DNA from: Pseudomonadota bacterium
Lineage (GTDB): Bacteria; Pseudomonadota; Gammaproteobacteria; Burkholderiales; SG8-39
DNA length: 5,873 bases
Assembly: GCA_021847125.1 (NCBI GenBank)
Contig: JAJZUK010000060.1
Span: 1-5,873, forward strand
Direction: 5' to 3'
Shown here: one piece after another, positions 1-5,873 of the stretch
How positions within the stretch are numbered: position 1 is the first letter of the stretch
Layout: each line of letters begins with the position of its first letter
Notes under the pieces: model-generated
What the model was told of the DNA's origin: nothing
What the model saw: only the letters and a program-made list of their open reading frames with translations
Database searches by the model: none
Position numbers and translations under genes: made by a program

Positions 1-33
1 GCGTTCAAATCGCGATTCCAGACTTTTGGCCAC
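1..33 (-). CDS. 5' end of an unidentified gene, cut by the window edge
   Basis: Only the first 11 codons are present: a GTG start at 33-31 followed by a peptide reading MAKSLESRFER (GTG read as Met), which then runs off the left edge in frame. The start is supported by a strong Shine-Dalgarno GGAGG at 44-40, six bases upstream, and by a promoter-like AT-rich patch further upstream. It lies on the same strand as the cyclase and downstream of it, but the 195-bp gap with its own putative promoter suggests a separate transcription unit. Eleven residues are too few to assign a family. The start faintly recalls small membrane proteins of the UPF0114/YqhA type, but that is only an impression. Confidence 0.6.
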   Translation of the reverse strand, partial: MAKSLESRFER

Positions 34-39
34 AGCACA

Positions 40-44
40 CCTCC
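40..44 (-). promoter_or_regulatory. Ribosome binding site GGAGG of the truncated left-edge gene
   Basis: The minus strand reads GGAGG followed by six bases (TGTGCT) and then GTG. This spacing and the full anti-SD match are what identify GTG at 33-31 as a real start despite the tiny visible reading frame. Confidence 0.65.
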
Positions 45-66
45 AAAATCACTTGAAGATGTCGCT

Positions 67-95
67 ATAATGCCTTATTATTTAACACAGTACAA
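67..95 (-). promoter_or_regulatory. Candidate sigma70-type promoter for the left-edge gene
   Basis: On the minus strand TTGTAC (95-90, 3/6 to the -35 consensus) and CATTAT (72-67, 4/6 to the -10 consensus) are separated by exactly 17 bases. This lies in the only AT-rich patch of the window and would start transcription near position 60, about 27 bases before the GTG start. The hexamers are imperfect. The complementary strand carries an exact TATAAT at 66-71, so the direction of this promoter is not certain; on the plus strand no matching -35 is found 16-18 bases upstream. Confidence 0.35.
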
Positions 96-103
96 TTAGG
101 CAT
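70..103. repeat. Imperfect inverted repeat, operator-like, over the left promoter
   Basis: The arms ATGCCTTATT (70-79) and AATTAGGCAT (94-103) are complementary at 9 of 10 positions around a 14-base centre. One arm overlaps the putative -10 box and the other the putative -35 box of the left-edge gene. It lacks a following T-run, so a binding site for a dimeric regulator fits better than a terminator. The regulator is unknown. Confidence 0.45.
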
Positions 104-119
104 GAAGCAAACATTGTAC
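90..119. repeat. Perfect 7-bp inverted repeat GTACAAT...ATTGTAC
   Basis: GTACAAT at 90-96 and ATTGTAC at 113-119 are exact reverse complements separated by 16 bases, with arm centres 23 bp apart (about two helical turns). The left arm contains the putative -35 hexamer of the left-edge gene, and the repeat interlocks with the one at 70-103. It could be an operator; chance occurrence is possible in AT-rich DNA. Confidence 0.4.
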
Positions 120-228
120 CCACATCGGCGTCAGACTTCAGGTCGAAAACTCCCGCGGCTCGCAGGTGAGGATTGTCATTAAGTGACCAAAAATCGCCAG
201 CCTCAGTCCGACCGGTCTGCCCGAGCCA

Positions 229-2130
229 CTAGCGATCTGTCTCGATCCGCAGAACTTCCAGCACTTCAATCAATTCGTCCTTGCCTTTGACCTTGATGGT
301 TTCCTGCTTGCCGGTGACCACGCCCTCGCCTGCCGCCGCCACGCAGGCTTTGCTCGCCACCAGCACGCAGCGCATCTCCTTGGTCACCCCTTCCAGTCTG
401 GACGCCGCATTGACGGTATCGCCGATGGCGGTGAACTCGGTGCGCTTGACCGAGCCGATGTCGCCGATGACCGCCTCGCCGCTATGCACGCCTATGCCTA
501 TGCCGAATTCGGGCAGTCCCCGGTCCGGAAAGCGCTCGCGCATCCACTGCTTGAAATCCTCGGCCTCTCTTGCCATCTGCAGCGCCGCGCGCAGGGCCCG
601 CCGCGCGTGGTCCGGATAGCGCACCGGCGAGCCGAAAATCGCCATCACCGCGTCGCCGATGAATTTGTTGACCATCCCGCCCTCGACCAGGATGGGCTCG
701 GTGGTGCGGCTGAAATAGGCGTTGAGCATTTCCACCACCTCGTGCGCGTTGAGCTTCTCCGAGATCGTGGTGAAATTGCGGATGTCCGAAAACAGCACCG
801 TCACCTGGACCGACTCGCCCGCCAGGTCCGGCCGCTCGCCCTCGGTCAGCACCTTGACCACATCGTCCGAGACATAACGGCCGAACATTTTTTTGAGCCG
901 CGCGCGCTCGCGCTCCTCGCCCGTCAGCCGCAGGCCCAGCGTGGTCAGAAAACCTATGGCCAGCGCGACCTGTATCTGGCCTGCCGGCAGCAGCCAGTCG
1001 TGCCGGAACATGAACCACGCCGGCGCGAGGCCGAGCACACTCAGCAACAGCGCGACGCCCAGGCCGCCGGCCGGATGCAGGCGCAGATAGAGCAGCGCCG
1101 CGATCGCGACCAGCGCCAGCAGGTAGAGCCATTGCGCCGCGAGCGGCAGCTGGCGCGGGTATTGGCCGGTGAGCAAGGTCTCGACGATATTGGCGTGGAT
1201 CTCGCCGCCTATCATCTGGTCGCCCTGCCTGCTGAACAGCGCGCGCGAATAGGGGCTGGGGTGGCGATCCTGCGTACCGCGGTCGTTGGCGGCGATGATC
1301 ACCACACGGCCCTTCAGTTGCCGCACCTCGGGATCGTCCAAGGCGTCGGGCTTCAGCAACCTCGCCATCGACACCGTCGGAATGGTCCCGGGCGGACCGA
1401 CATAGCCGATCAGCCGCGGCCGCGCCTCGCGCGGCAATTTCACGCCCGCGATGTCCCACCCGGCCAAGGTCGGATCGAGCCCGGCCGCGCGCAGCGCGAG
1501 CTGGGTGGCAAAACCCATCGCCGGCTTGCCCGGATCGGGATCGAACACCGGCAGGAAGCGGCGCACCGAATTGTCCTCGTCGGGATTCAGATTGGCGATG
1601 CCGAGGTCGTTGATGCCCTGCGGCAGCAGGTACAGGTGGTCGCGCGGGGGTAGCAGCAGCCTTCCCTCCCCGTCGGGCAGTTCGATCAATTGGGTGATGA
1701 GTATCTTGTTGCCCGCGGCGAGCTGCGCGCGAAACGGGGAATCGTAGCTGCGGCTGCTGTCATTGCCCGGCAGATTGAGCTTCTTCAGCCAGTCCTCGGC
1801 GCTCACCTGGTACAGGTAATCCAGCCCGATGACCTTCACGCCCGCGCGCGTCAGCGTTTCCATCGCCTGCGCGAAGTGGGGCTGCCAGAACGCGAGCGGA
1901 TCGTCCTTGTACTGGTCCAGCGTCTGCTCGTCCACGGCGACCACCGCCGTGTGCAGCGCATCGCGGCGCTTGCCCGAGAACTGGTGCCAGTAATCGTAGT
2001 AGATGTTCTCCAGCGGCTCCATCCACCCCAGACGCGTCATCGCCTCGCTGCAGCCGAACGCGACGGCCACCACTAGAACAAAGCGCCAAAAGCCGCGCAG
2101 GCGGAACGACAGGCTGGGAATCTTAGGCAT
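229..2130 (-). CDS. CHASE2-domain class III adenylate cyclase, membrane-bound
   Basis: This protein (633 aa) should convert ATP to cAMP in the cytoplasm under control of a periplasmic sensor. Domains in order: a transmembrane helix at about 13-31; a CHASE2 sensor region at about 40-320, including the typical GRVVIIA and GGEIHANIVETLL segments; three membrane helices at about 329-350, 354-375 and 379-400; a charged linker; and a class III catalytic domain at about 435-625. Catalytic residues are complete: metal-binding D449 (LFSDIRNFT) and D493 (NKFIGDAV), substrate-selecting K489 with T567 (FTAIGDTVNAASR), and transition-state N574 and R578. K489/T567 indicates an ATP-specific class IIIb enzyme rather than a guanylate cyclase. 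I chose the ATG at 2130, which overlaps the upstream CHAT stop as TGATG; a TTG one codon earlier is possible but less likely. It is co-transcribed and probably translationally coupled with the CHAT gene. The CHASE2 ligand is unknown. Confidence 0.95.
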   Translation of the reverse strand: MPKIPSLSFRLRGFWRFVLVVAVAFGCSEAMTRLGWMEPLENIYYDYWHQFSGKRRDALHTAVVAVDEQTLDQYKDDPLAFWQPHFAQAMETLTRAGVKVIGLDYLYQVSAEDWLKKLNLPGNDSSRSYDSPFRAQLAAGNKILITQLIELPDGEGRLLLPPRDHLYLLPQGINDLGIANLNPDEDNSVRRFLPVFDPDPGKPAMGFATQLALRAAGLDPTLAGWDIAGVKLPREARPRLIGYVGPPGTIPTVSMARLLKPDALDDPEVRQLKGRVVIIAANDRGTQDRHPSPYSRALFSRQGDQMIGGEIHANIVETLLTGQYPRQLPLAAQWLYLLALVAIAALLYLRLHPAGGLGVALLLSVLGLAPAWFMFRHDWLLPAGQIQVALAIGFLTTLGLRLTGEERERARLKKMFGRYVSDDVVKVLTEGERPDLAGESVQVTVLFSDIRNFTTISEKLNAHEVVEMLNAYFSRTTEPILVEGGMVNKFIGDAVMAIFGSPVRYPDHARRALRAALQMAREAEDFKQWMRERFPDRGLPEFGIGIGVHSGEAVIGDIGSVKRTEFTAIGDTVNAASRLEGVTKEMRCVLVASKACVAAAGEGVVTGKQETIKVKGKDELIEVLEVLRIETDR

Positions 2131-2132
2131 CA
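2128..2132 (-). promoter_or_regulatory. TGATG stop/start overlap coupling CHAT and cyclase translation
   Basis: The minus strand reads GGGGATTGATG: the TGA stop of the CHAT gene (2132-2130) shares its last base with the ATG of the cyclase (2130-2128). A purine-rich GGGGA lies only three bases before the ATG, which is a poor independent Shine-Dalgarno placement. Cyclase translation therefore probably depends on ribosomes finishing the CHAT gene, which would keep the two products at a linked ratio. Confidence 0.75.
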
Positions 2133-5100
2133 ATCCCCGACATAGACGAATGCCGCCCAGAAAAACGGATGGCTGCGTGAAAAATGAAACTCCCCCTTGG
2201 CATAACCGCCGTCGCGCAGCGCGCGCTGGGCGTCGCTCACCGCCGCAAGCGCGGTCTCGCCCTGTTTGATGTTGCGGAAGGTCGCGGTCATCAGCGCCTG
2301 GGTCGACAGGCTGTCCACGCTCCAGTGCGACACCAGCAGGCTCCTCGCGCCGGCGAACATGAAGGCTCGCGTCAGTCCGGCAAAACCCTCGCCGTTATTC
2401 GCCTGCGCCGTTTCGCCGGCGGTGTTGCAGGCGGACAAGGCGACCAGGTCGGCATTCAGCTCCATGTCTTCGATCACTTCTTTCATGGTGAGCATGCCAT
2501 CCTCGCCGGCGAGATCGCCCACCAGGGTCAGGGCGAGCGAGGGCTGGGCACGGATTTTCGCGCGCGGCGCGCCGGACGCATGCTCCGCCGCCGCCTCCAT
2601 TGCGGGCAGGAATTCGCCGCCGAGAAACCCGTGGGTGGCGAACAACACGTACAGACTGTCCTTCAACTCGCCGGACTTGGCCATTTTCTCCTGCGCTGCA
2701 TCGCCGATGAACAGGCGGCTGTCGCCGCCCAGGATGCCGGCGATGCTGCGCGCCTCGTCCGCAGTCTCCTTCAGGCGCGGAATGTCGGGCAGGCCGTTGC
2801 GGTCCACGCGGTAATTGTTGGCGAGCAAGTCCAGCGCCGCCCGCGTGGCGGGCGAATAGGCCTGGCCCGGCGGCAGCGCGAATACGGGATCGGCGAACGC
2901 GGTGAACGCCTGGCGCGGCCGCGTCGCCTGCTTCGGATACAGACGCTGCGACGCCAGCGCCGACAGGCTGGGAAGGTAAGCGAAGCGGTGCTCCTTGCCC
3001 AGATAGGCGAGCGCGCCGTATTCGCCGAGAAAAGGTCGCCCGGCGCTGCCGTCGCTCGCCGCGCGTGTCGCTTCGAACGCCTGCTGTTCAGCCGGGCCGT
3101 AGCCTGTCACCAGCAACTCCAGCGGCACAGTGAGCAAAGGCCCGTCGGCGACCACGATGACTTTCTGCTTTCCGGCCAGCGCAGAGGCCAGCGGCGCCAC
3201 CAGATCGCGATAAAGGGAATGGAGATTGGCGGGCTCTATCTCGCGCAGAAACAGCACCGACTCGCCCACCGCCACTTTCTCGATCGCGCGGCGGATCGCG
3301 CGCACCCGCCGCGCCACGTCCTCGCGCTTGATCGGGACATTGATCATCTGGAAGCGCTCGCGCGTCACGGCGAACACGGCCAGCTCCTGCGGCAGCAGCA
3401 CATAGGACAGCAGCACCTCGTCCGGACGCAACAGCGTCTGCTGCAAGTCCTGCACCGTGACCGGACGCAGGTCGGTCAGCTCCATGAAGCGCGGGTAGTC
3501 ACGCCACAGCGCGCCCTCCAGCGCGGCCAATTGCGCGTTGGCGTCCGCCAGCTGCGCGCGCAGATCGCTGCGGCGCGCGTCCAGTCCGGCCTGGGCGAGC
3601 GGCATGGTGACGACCGCGAGCCGCAGGTTTTCCATTTTCTCCTGCAGCGCCTCGCGCTTGCGCTTCACGCTCAGAAAGGTCGGATCGGCGGAGAATCTGG
3701 CCACGTCCGCCTGGCGCATCATCTCGGTAAAAATACGGCTCTGGTTGCGCGAGGCGATTTCCAGCACCTCGCGATCGTATCCAGCCTGGGGCGCGCCGCG
3801 ATGCAGCTGCAGCAGCACCTTGATGGTTTCGAGATAGATATTGCCGTACTGGCCGAGAAAAGCGGCGCGCGTCTCCTCCGACAGGCCGCGCGTGCTCACA
3901 TAGAGATGGTCCAGCGCATCCGCCGCGTCCTTGTAGAACGGCAGCGCCTCGCGATAGCGGCCTCGCTTGGCGAGCGCAAAGCCCAGGCGGCTGCTGTTCA
4001 GCAGCAAAATGCGCGGATTGCCCGCCTGGCGCGCCACCTCCACCGCCTTGCGATACAGCGCTTCGGACTCGACGATCTTGCCCTGGCGGTCCAGCATCAC
4101 CGCCAGCGTGGTCAGCATGGCCGCCGTATCCGGATGCAGGGGGCCCAGGTTTTTTTCCAGGATGTCGAGCGCGCGCCGCTGCAGCGGTTCGCCCTCTTCC
4201 GGCCGACCGCGGCGGTCGAGGTAGGTGCTGAGGTTGTTCAGCGTATTGGCCGTGGCCGGATGATTCGCCCCCAGGGTGCGCTCCTGGATCGCCAGGGCCT
4301 TGCGAAACAGGTTTTCGGTCTCGGTGTAAGCCTGCAGATTGAAGCTCGCCTGGGCGCGCGCCTCGCTCGGCGACAGCAGCTCGTCCTTGCCCTGTTCCTG
4401 CAGCACGTTGGCGAGGTTGTTCATGCTGGTCGCGGTGTCCGGGTGCGCTGCCCCCAGGACTTTTTCACGCACGGCGAGCGCGCGCCGGTGCAGCGCTTCG
4501 GCTTCCTTGAACTTGCCCTGCAGGTAAAGCACGTTGCCGAGATTGGACAGGCTGGTTGCGGTGGTCGGATGCTCTTTGCCCAGCGTTTTTTCGTGTATCG
4601 CCACCACCCGGTAATGCAGGGTCTCGGCCTCCTGGTACTGGCCGCGATCGATCAGCTCCTGCGCGCGCGCGCTCAACTGTTTGACGTCCGTGCCGGCACC
4701 GTCCCCGGCGGTCTCGCTGACTTTCCCCTGCAGATCCAGCACCCGGCCGAGGTTGGACAGCGTGGTGGCGCTATCCTGGTGTTGTTTTCCCAGGGTCTTT
4801 TCCAGAATGCGCAGCGATCGGCGCAACAGGGATTCGGCGTTCGGGTAATCGCCCAGCTTCTCCAGCACCAGCGCCAGATTGTTCAGCGCCGCGGCCGTGC
4901 TGACATGCTCCGGCCCCAGCCGCTGCTCGTAAATGTTCAGCGCCGCGCCGAAGTTCTTTTGCGCATCGGCGTATTTTCCCTGCCGCATCTGCGCGTCGGC
5001 GACGACGTTGAGGCTGGTCGCGGTATCGGGGTGGCCGTCGCCGAACAGCTTCAGCGCTTCATCCACCAGCTGCCGCGCGGTTTCTTCGCCGCGCGCGTAC

Positions 5101-5297
5101 TCGCCCTTGGCGATCAGCGCCTCGGCTTGATCCATCAATTCCCGCCAGTGGCGGTCATCGACATGCTTGGCCTGCTGCGCCGGCGTTCGCCCTTTGCTCT
5201 TCTGCGTCTGGGCGTAGGCCGACAGCGCCACGCCCAGCGCGAGCACGGCCGCAAGCATAAGCAATGGCAGTCGGGCGGCAGGAGCTGGTGGTTTCAT
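2130..5297 (-). CDS. Exported TPR-CHAT protein, putative caspase-like cysteine protease
   Basis: This is a 1055-aa protein. Residues 1-29 form a Sec-type signal peptide (basic start, hydrophobic core, AYA|Q cleavage), so the mature protein should be periplasmic or envelope-associated. Residues about 51-470 hold roughly nine 42-residue TPR units of the kinesin-light-chain type, with recurring LGxxHPxTATSLNNL, QGKxxEAExLxRRAL and EKxLG signatures. Two units carry insertions, at about 193-219 and 304-322. A helical, probably coiled-coil stretch follows at about 541-600. The CHAT domain occupies about 690-1055: H889 in FATHGFLGG and C957 in LSACNTA form the expected His/Cys dyad, followed by GEGFAGLTRAFMFAGA, SLLVSHWSVD and the closing HPFFWAAFVYVGD. 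Both catalytic residues are present, so proteolytic activity is plausible. TPRs normally bind protein partners, but the substrate is unknown. It is coupled to the cyclase gene downstream. No good Shine-Dalgarno precedes the ATG. A long reading frame on the opposite strand is a GC-rich shadow. Confidence 0.93.
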   Translation of the reverse strand: MKPPAPAARLPLLMLAAVLALGVALSAYAQTQKSKGRTPAQQAKHVDDRHWRELMDQAEALIAKGEYARGEETARQLVDEALKLFGDGHPDTATSLNVVADAQMRQGKYADAQKNFGAALNIYEQRLGPEHVSTAAALNNLALVLEKLGDYPNAESLLRRSLRILEKTLGKQHQDSATTLSNLGRVLDLQGKVSETAGDGAGTDVKQLSARAQELIDRGQYQEAETLHYRVVAIHEKTLGKEHPTTATSLSNLGNVLYLQGKFKEAEALHRRALAVREKVLGAAHPDTATSMNNLANVLQEQGKDELLSPSEARAQASFNLQAYTETENLFRKALAIQERTLGANHPATANTLNNLSTYLDRRGRPEEGEPLQRRALDILEKNLGPLHPDTAAMLTTLAVMLDRQGKIVESEALYRKAVEVARQAGNPRILLLNSSRLGFALAKRGRYREALPFYKDAADALDHLYVSTRGLSEETRAAFLGQYGNIYLETIKVLLQLHRGAPQAGYDREVLEIASRNQSRIFTEMMRQADVARFSADPTFLSVKRKREALQEKMENLRLAVVTMPLAQAGLDARRSDLRAQLADANAQLAALEGALWRDYPRFMELTDLRPVTVQDLQQTLLRPDEVLLSYVLLPQELAVFAVTRERFQMINVPIKREDVARRVRAIRRAIEKVAVGESVLFLREIEPANLHSLYRDLVAPLASALAGKQKVIVVADGPLLTVPLELLVTGYGPAEQQAFEATRAASDGSAGRPFLGEYGALAYLGKEHRFAYLPSLSALASQRLYPKQATRPRQAFTAFADPVFALPPGQAYSPATRAALDLLANNYRVDRNGLPDIPRLKETADEARSIAGILGGDSRLFIGDAAQEKMAKSGELKDSLYVLFATHGFLGGEFLPAMEAAAEHASGAPRAKIRAQPSLALTLVGDLAGEDGMLTMKEVIEDMELNADLVALSACNTAGETAQANNGEGFAGLTRAFMFAGARSLLVSHWSVDSLSTQALMTATFRNIKQGETALAAVSDAQRALRDGGYAKGEFHFSRSHPFFWAAFVYVGD

Positions 5298-5328
5298 CGA
5301 CCCACGCGAAGGAACTCGGAACTGGCCG

Positions 5329-5334
5329 ATTATA
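5329..5334 (-). promoter_or_regulatory. Candidate -10 box of the CHAT-cyclase operon
   Basis: An exact TATAAT lies on the minus strand about 32 bases before the CHAT ATG, which would give a leader of about 25 bases. Where a -35 box should be (17 bases upstream, 5357-5352) the sequence is GCGCGC, inside a GC-rich inverted repeat. The promoter would therefore need an activator or another sigma factor contact, or it is weak. A TTGACC at 5414-5409 is too far away to serve as its -35. Confidence 0.4.
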
Positions 5335-5340
5335 GAGAAA

Positions 5341-5361
5341 CGCGGCGCGCAGCGCGCCGCG
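5341..5361 (-). terminator. Perfect 10-bp GC inverted repeat, candidate terminator of the stress protein gene
   Basis: The arms at 5361-5352 and 5350-5341 are exact reverse complements (CGCGGCGCGC and its complement) around one central base. In RNA they fold as a stem of about eight GC pairs with a five-base loop. On the minus strand the stem is followed by TTTCTCT (5340-5334), a short, interrupted T tract. It sits 60 bases downstream of the stress protein stop. Termination would be imperfect because of the weak T tract, and the repeat also covers the -35 region of the CHAT promoter, so an operator role is an alternative. Confidence 0.45.
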
Positions 5362-5390
5362 GCGCTACGGCCTGCTCAGGCTCGCCGCGG
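5357..5390 (-). repeat. Second GC-rich hairpin overlapping the terminator-like repeat
   Basis: CCGCGGCG (5390-5383 on the minus strand) pairs perfectly with CGCCGCGG (5364-5357), eight base pairs. A nested GCCTG/CAGGC arm pair lies at 5370-5381. The arm 5364-5357 shares five bases with the first arm of the 5341-5361 repeat, so the two stems cannot form fully at the same time. In DNA this strongly biased to G and C, part of the pairing may be chance. Confidence 0.4.
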
Positions 5391-5420
5391 AAAGCGCGAC
5401 GCGCCTAAGGTCAACCGCTG

Positions 5421-5855
5421 CTAGCGCCCACGCGCAATGAGGATGCTGCAGGGCGCGTAATCGAGGAGCGAGGCGCCGACAGAGCCTTTCCACCAGCGTG
5501 CCGCAAACGACAGTTTCTGCCGGTGTCCGAGGACGATCAGGTCGGCCCCCAGTTCGGACGCGACGCGGCAGATTTCCTCAACCGGCTCGCCCACCGTCAG
5601 GTGGCCAGTGGTGTTGAACCCCTGGTCCTTCAGCAGCTTGATCCCCTCGTCGAGGATCTCCTGGGTGCGCTTTTTTTCCTCTTCCAGCAGTTCCTCGGGC
5701 AGAAAGCCCTCCGTCAGGAACAGGCTGGGCGGCATCCCGGCCACCGCCAACAGATGCGTTTCCGCCTTGATGAACTCCGCGATTTCAGCGCTTTCCAGCA
5801 GCGCCGAACGCCCTTCGCGCGATCCGTTGAACGCCATCAGGATTTCCTTGTACAT
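5421..5855 (-). CDS. Universal stress protein, single UspA domain
   Basis: This 144-aa cytoplasmic protein covers one complete Usp fold, the normal size for a single-domain member. It starts with the typical beta strand (YKEILMAFNGS), carries the GEPVEEI helix start at about 89-95 and the ELGADLIVLG strand at about 101-110, and ends with the WWKGSVGASLLDYAPCSILIAR signature. The nucleotide-binding motif of ATP-binding Usps (GxxG, about nine residues, then G-S/T) is only partly kept: G110 and G124-S125 are present, but the second glycine is Q113, and the usual DGS aspartate is N10. ATP binding is therefore uncertain. The insert at about 43-65 is acidic and helical. The ATG at 5855-5853 is backed by a strong AGGAGG. 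A 123-bp gap separates it from the CHAT gene, so it may be a separate unit. Its usual role is stress survival; nothing here shows the specific stress. Confidence 0.92.
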   Translation of the reverse strand: MYKEILMAFNGSREGRSALLESAEIAEFIKAETHLLAVAGMPPSLFLTEGFLPEELLEEEKKRTQEILDEGIKLLKDQGFNTTGHLTVGEPVEEICRVASELGADLIVLGHRQKLSFAARWWKGSVGASLLDYAPCSILIARGR

Positions 5856-5864
5856 GACTTGCTT

Positions 5865-5873
5865 CCTCCTCCT
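5865..5873 (-). promoter_or_regulatory. Ribosome binding site of the universal stress protein gene
   Basis: The minus strand reads AGGAGGAGG at the window edge. The nearer GGAGG (5869-5865) lies nine bases before the ATG. The triplet reiteration offers two overlapping full anti-SD matches, which suggests strong translation and fixes the start codon. The promoter lies outside the window. Confidence 0.75.

Noticed and set aside
102..182. 26-codon frame on the plus strand (ATG at 102, TAA at 180-182), downstream of an exact TATAAT at 66-71
   Set aside because: No good Shine-Dalgarno and no -35 box at 16-18 bases. The peptide resembles nothing known to me, and the region is better explained as a promoter area for the minus-strand gene.
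189..219. Possible intrinsic terminator after the cyclase: imperfect hairpin at 204-219 followed ten bases later by TTTTT (193-189)
   Set aside because: The stem is only five pairs with an A/A mismatch, and the T tract is not adjacent, so it does not meet a reasonable terminator standard.
482..1653. Open frames of 325 and 389 codons overlapping the cyclase gene
   Set aside because: Low-complexity Arg/Ala/Gly-rich translations without domains; they are shadows of the cyclase frame.
2131..2133. TTG as the cyclase start codon
   Set aside because: The ATG in the next codon forms the standard TGATG overlap with the CHAT stop. TTG is a rarer start and adds only one residue.
2184..5408. Very long open frame (1074 codons) on the plus strand opposite the CHAT gene
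   Set aside because: It mirrors the CHAT coding frame in GC-rich DNA. Its translation is rich in Arg, Gln, His and Ala with no recognisable domain, while the opposite strand encodes a clear TPR-CHAT protein.
5409..5414. TTGACC as a -35 box just after the stress protein stop
   Set aside because: No -10-like hexamer at 16-18 bases (the sequence there is GC-rich), and the TATAAT at 5334-5329 is over 70 bases away.

Overview
The window is GC-rich (except for an AT-rich patch at about 60-120). It reads as chromosomal DNA of a Gram-negative proteobacterium, possibly a betaproteobacterium. The grounds are the codon bias, a Sec-type signal peptide, the CHASE2-cyclase architecture and strong GGAGG ribosome binding sites. 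The taxon is inferred from style alone, because no rRNA or other marker gene is present. I see no mobile element, CRISPR array, tRNA or rRNA.

All supported genes lie on the minus strand, so transcription runs from high to low coordinates. In that order they are: a single-domain universal stress protein (5421-5855); a 123-bp gap (5298-5420) with GC-rich inverted repeats and a TATAAT box; a 1055-aa exported TPR-CHAT protein with an intact His/Cys protease dyad (2130-5297); a CHASE2-class III adenylate cyclase whose ATG overlaps the CHAT stop codon as TGATG (229-2130); a 195-bp gap (34-228) with an AT-rich promoter-like, repeat-rich patch; and the first 11 codons of another gene that leaves the window (33-1).

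The core of the window is the translationally coupled pair of a caspase-like CHAT protease with TPRs and a cAMP-producing cyclase. The CHAT protein carries a signal peptide, and the cyclase's CHASE2 sensor domain should also face the periplasm, so both proteins present their working or sensing parts in the same compartment. I infer an envelope sensing module in which TPR-mediated recognition or CHAT proteolysis feeds into CHASE2-controlled cAMP synthesis. The architecture and coupling are visible in the sequence; the functional link is a hypothesis. The stress protein upstream may be a separate unit, although readthrough across a possible attenuator-like region cannot be excluded.
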